A stretch of DNA of 35,253 bases from a bacterium (lineage in GTDB: Bacteria > Pseudomonadota > Gammaproteobacteria > Burkholderiales > Burkholderiaceae_C). The notes beneath the pieces were generated by a model. It searched no databases. It was not told where the DNA came from and was given only the letters and a program-made list of their open reading frames with translations. Each line of letters opens with the position of its first letter. Positions within the stretch are counted from its first letter, which is position 1. The stretch covers positions 1 to 35,253 of the forward strand of contig JAVBXK010000132.1 of assembly GCA_030824555.1 (NCBI GenBank), given 5' to 3'. Shown piece by piece: positions 32,682 through 35,253 of the stretch. A program made the position numbers and the translations under genes.

Positions 32682-33932
32682 TCAACTGCTCACCCGCAGG
32701 CGGCGCGTGCGAAAGGTGCCCCAACTGCCGGTGAAGGCAGACTTCAAGAAAGCCGCCAGCCCGCTTTCGTCGGGGCGTGGCGATTGGCCCCTGGCAATGC
32801 GCTTGAGTTGCCGTTCGTACCACCACACCTCCATGACCCCCATGCGATCCACGGCCTGGATGCCCGTTTTGATCGGGTGCACCTGCTGCGGGCTGTCACG
32901 CCCTTGCAGCAAGGCGGCAGGTGCGTCGGGGTCGATGGCCAGCAGCCGCGCCACGCCCACCAGGTCCAGCGCGCCGGCGCGCAGGGCGGCGTTCATGCCC
33001 GCTGCGGTGCGGAAGCCGCCAGTCACCATCAGCGGCACGTTGACGGCGGCACGCACCTTCTCGGCAAATTCGAGGAAGTAGGCTTCCCGGGCCACGGTGG
33101 ATGCCTGCTTGGGTGCCTGCAGGTTGACGCCCATGCCGGGGGCCTCGTAGGTGCCGCCTGAAATCTCGATCAGGTCGATGCCTGCATCGGCCAGCGCGCG
33201 GATCGTCTCCAGCGACTCTTCCTCGGTGAAGCCGCCGCGCTGGAAGTCGGTCGAGTTGAGCTTGATCGCCACCGGGTAATCCGGCCCCACCTGGCGGCGG
33301 ATTGCCGCGTAAACGGCCAGCACGAAGCGCCGCCGGTTTTCCAGGCTGCCGCCCCATTCGTCGTTGCGGCGGTTGTGGTGGGACGAGAGGAACTGGCTGA
33401 CCAGGTAGCCGTGCGCCCCGTGGATCTGCACGCCGCCGAAGCCGGCCTTTTTGCAGATGGCCGCGCTGAGCCCGAAGCGCTCGATGATGTCCTGAATCTC
33501 GGCCGGGGTGGCTTCGCGCGGGGTCTCGAACAGTTTGGCCATGTCCTCCCGGAAGGGCACCGCCGAGGGGGCGAGGTTGAACGCATTCAAGCCCTTGGCG
33601 GATTGTTTGCCCGGGTGGTTGAGCTGCGCCCAGATGGCCACGCCTTGCCCGGTGGCCGCCTGCGCCCATTGTTTGAGGAAGGGCAGGTCGGTCTCGTCCT
33701 CGATGGCCACATTGCCCGGCTCGCCCAGCGCGCGCCGGTCGATCATCACGTTGCCCGTCAGGATCAGCCCCAGCCCCGACGACGCCCAGCGCCGGTACAG
33801 CTGCACCAGTTCCGGGGTTGGGCGGTTGTCGTAGGTTGCCAGCGTTTCGCTCATGGCCGCCTTGGCAAGGCGGTTGCGCAGCACCGTGCCGTTGGGTAGG
33901 GTCAGGGTTTGGTTCAGCAAGTCAGTGTTCAT
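32682..33932 (-). CDS. Old Yellow Enzyme-like NADH:flavin oxidoreductase
   Basis: An FMN-dependent ene-reductase-type TIM barrel of 416 residues. Motifs: LRNRLAKAAMSE at the start of the barrel, GLILTGNVMIDRR, AQLNHPGKQS, the catalytic loop GGVQIHGAHGYLVSQFLSSH, NDEWGGSLENRRRF, VAIKLNSTDFQRGG, IEISGGTYEAP and the FMN phosphate site MVTGGFRTAAGM. It lacks the C-terminal iron-sulfur/FAD extension of 2,4-dienoyl-CoA reductases. ATG 33932 gives 7 bp between this gene and the preceding SCP2-like gene; ATG 33959 would overlap it by 20 bp. Likely role: reduction of activated C=C bonds in detoxification or catabolism. Probably translated from one mRNA with the two genes upstream on the minus strand. 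Confidence 0.9.
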   Translation of the reverse strand: MNTDLLNQTLTLPNGTVLRNRLAKAAMSETLATYDNRPTPELVQLYRRWASSGLGLILTGNVMIDRRALGEPGNVAIEDETDLPFLKQWAQAATGQGVAIWAQLNHPGKQSAKGLNAFNLAPSAVPFREDMAKLFETPREATPAEIQDIIERFGLSAAICKKAGFGGVQIHGAHGYLVSQFLSSHHNRRNDEWGGSLENRRRFVLAVYAAIRRQVGPDYPVAIKLNSTDFQRGGFTEEESLETIRALADAGIDLIEISGGTYEAPGMGVNLQAPKQASTVAREAYFLEFAEKVRAAVNVPLMVTGGFRTAAGMNAALRAGALDLVGVARLLAIDPDAPAALLQGRDSPQQVHPIKTGIQAVDRMGVMEVWWYERQLKRIARGQSPRPDESGLAAFLKSAFTGSWGTFRTRRLRVSS

Positions 33933-33939
33933 GATGGTC

Positions 33940-34338
33940 TCAAAATGCGGTGCGGTCATACGGGGAAACGGTTTTCGGGGGCTGGAGGAAGGCCGTCAGC
34001 CCCTGGAACCACATCACCTCCAGAAAGTCGCCGCTGATGGTCAAGTCCTTGCTGCCCAGGCCTCTGAGGAAGGCGGCCTGGCCGTCCTTGGCGGAGAGGA
34101 TCGCGAAGCCTTTCGACGCGTCTTTGAAGGCCAGGGTGAACTGGGGCGCCGTCGCCAGACCGGCTGAGGAGCGGATGGCCCCATCGCGGATGACGTAGTG
34201 GCGGCCCACACCCGAGTCGGTGCGGATCTGGAACACCAGGCGCTTGCCCTCGACGTAGCGCGCGCAGGCTGGGTTGTTTTTGATCTGTCGTTTCAGCAGC
34301 TGTGTGAATGCCCACAGCAGAAATGTGAACTTGAGCAT
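33940..34338 (-). CDS. SCP2-like (sterol carrier fold) small protein
   Basis: 132 residues. A hydrophobic N-terminal helix (MLKFTFLLWAFTQLLKRQI) is followed by a mixed alpha/beta domain with the SCP2-like pattern LVFQIRTDSGVGRHYVIRDG, then PQFTLAFKDASKGFAIL, then DLTISGDFLEVMWFQGL. Such domains bind lipids or hydrophobic ligands. ATG 34338 is preferred over the open frame from 34446 because of GAGGG shortly before it and because the upstream part has no protein character. It sits between the hydrolase (53-bp gap) and the oxidoreductase and may present a hydrophobic substrate to them. The fold assignment is fairly, not fully, certain. Confidence 0.7.
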   Translation of the reverse strand: MLKFTFLLWAFTQLLKRQIKNNPACARYVEGKRLVFQIRTDSGVGRHYVIRDGAIRSSAGLATAPQFTLAFKDASKGFAILSAKDGQAAFLRGLGSKDLTISGDFLEVMWFQGLTAFLQPPKTVSPYDRTAF

Positions 34339-34391
34339 GGCGAAGCCCTCGGGATGATGTGTCGTGTGGGGGAGGATGTTTGCCGCAGCCG

Positions 34392-35237
34392 TCACTCGCT
34401 CAGGAAGTAGACGGCGTGGTGCAGGAATCGCTGCGGGTTCTGGCACTGCGCGGCATGGCCGCTGTCCGGGTAGATGAACAACTGGGCGTTCGGCAGGTTG
34501 CGGGCCATGTAGAACGAGTTGACGGTTGGGACCATCACGTCGTTCACGCCATTGAGGATGAACGTGGGCTGCCGGATGTTGCGCAGGTAGGCGAACGGAT
34601 CGTCTTCCGACAGCCTGGGCAGGTACAGCATGTTGGCCTCGATCTGCGCCTTGGCAACTTCCGGTGACGACGGCGGGTCTTGGTCCGCGCGTTGGTGTCG
34701 CCGCTCCCAGAATTCACGCGCCGCCTGCTTAGCCTGCGCCGACCGACCAAAGAACAGGTACTGGAAGTCCTCGAAGACGGGCACAGGGCGCGGTGCCGTC
34801 GTCAGCACCTGCGGTTCCATCTCAGGGTCGCCCCCACGCGGCCCCGTGCCCAACAGCATGAGCTTGCGCACCAGCGTCGGGTGACGCCAAGTCAAGTCCA
34901 GCGCCTGGAACCCGCCGAGCGAGAAGCCCAGCACATCCACCTGGCTGAGCCCCAACGCGCGGATCACCGCCGCCGCATCGTCGGCCATGTCTTCGATCCG
35001 GGTGCGCGGCGTGCCGGTGGACGATGCCACGCCGCGCCCGTTGAACAGGATCACTTCACGCCCGGCGGCCAGGCCGTCGGTCATCAGTGGGTCCCAGTGG
35101 TCCATGCCACCCCTGAAGTGTTGGAGGAAGAACAGGGGTGGCTGGTCTGTGCCGGTGTTGCCCCAGCGGCGGTAGGCGAACTGGTCGCCGTTCAGTTCCA
35201 CCCAGCGGGTGGGGGCGGTGAGGTGGGTGTGGCTCAT
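34392..35237 (-). CDS. Alpha/beta-hydrolase
   Basis: 281 residues with the complete alpha/beta-hydrolase set: oxyanion region FFLQHFRGGMDHWDP, NGRGVASSTG, nucleophile elbow GFSLGG (Ser106), acid in NGVNDVMVP and His in YPDSGHAAQCQ. No signal peptide, so cytoplasmic. It resembles haloperoxidase/esterase-type hydrolases; the substrate is unknown. It is the first of three minus-strand genes (with the SCP2-like protein and OYE). ATG 35237 is 16 bp from the window end; no Shine-Dalgarno is seen. Any promoter or regulator lies outside the window. Confidence 0.87.
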   Translation of the reverse strand: MSHTHLTAPTRWVELNGDQFAYRRWGNTGTDQPPLFFLQHFRGGMDHWDPLMTDGLAAGREVILFNGRGVASSTGTPRTRIEDMADDAAAVIRALGLSQVDVLGFSLGGFQALDLTWRHPTLVRKLMLLGTGPRGGDPEMEPQVLTTAPRPVPVFEDFQYLFFGRSAQAKQAAREFWERRHQRADQDPPSSPEVAKAQIEANMLYLPRLSEDDPFAYLRNIRQPTFILNGVNDVMVPTVNSFYMARNLPNAQLFIYPDSGHAAQCQNPQRFLHHAVYFLSE

Positions 35238-35253
35238 GTGGAGGGCTTTCGGG

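Noticed and set aside
1-35253. Search by eye for CRISPR arrays, tRNA/rRNA genes, integrases and transposases
   Set aside because: None seen. The tandem repeats present are coding repeats within the lipase gene, not spacer-repeat arrays.

Overview
This window looks like chromosomal DNA of a betaproteobacterium, most likely a member of the Comamonadaceae (Burkholderiales; Rhodoferax/Limnohabitans/Acidovorax-like). That rests on codon use, gene families, and a roughly 45-bp repeat present in six copies (core 'atagctg/atagcaaac ... aagcg ... aggc ... ttttt') of a type I associate with comamonad genomes. No species can be named from sequence alone.

Layout. 1-483: C-terminal end of an RTX protein cut by the window edge. 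594-3071: copper-exporting P1B ATPase. 3072-5247: YbfB-type MFS transporter flanked by two copies of a long direct repeat; the second copy looks like the relic of a duplicated 5' end of the MFS gene. 5248-6240: agmatinase. 6274-7768 (minus): PEBP-family secreted protein and AraC-type regulator. 8158-12755: a Cache-type chemoreceptor, then a PAS-GGDEF-EAL protein. 13000-16854: gamma-glutamyl-GABA hydrolase-like amidotransferase, glutamine-synthetase-like gamma-glutamylpolyamine synthetase and a class III aminotransferase. 16880-17584 (minus): XRE regulator fused to an NBR1-type Ig-like domain. 17783-24880: a 1631-aa type I secreted lipase and a BNR-repeat surface/secreted protein, both lower in GC than the rest. 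25088-25745: HigBA toxin-antitoxin pair. 25909-30202: polyamine ABC transporter (binding lipoprotein, ATPase, two permeases). 30251-32167: SelO pseudokinase AMPylase. 32258-32497: small hypothetical protein. 32682-35237 (minus): Old-Yellow-Enzyme family oxidoreductase, SCP2-like protein and alpha/beta hydrolase.

How the genes fit together. Agmatinase makes putrescine. The SpuD/PotF-PotGHI-like transporter imports it. The GS-like enzyme, the aminotransferase and the PuuD-like hydrolase are the expected parts of putrescine catabolism. The catabolic genes and the transporter are separated by an apparent accessory island (about 17.6-25.75 kb: giant lipase, BNR protein, HigBA). The XRE-NBR1 regulator at the junction is the best local candidate for controlling either side.

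Most notable observations: the XRE-NBR1 fusion with an 18-bp palindromic candidate operator and a probable leaderless mRNA; a G8 tract directly after the lipase nucleophile codon, which could allow phase variation; a seven-repeat module in the lipase that may form a closed beta-propeller; a duplicated element carrying inverted pairs of perfect DnaA boxes; and a dispersed repeat family of which one copy lies inside the MFS coding sequence.
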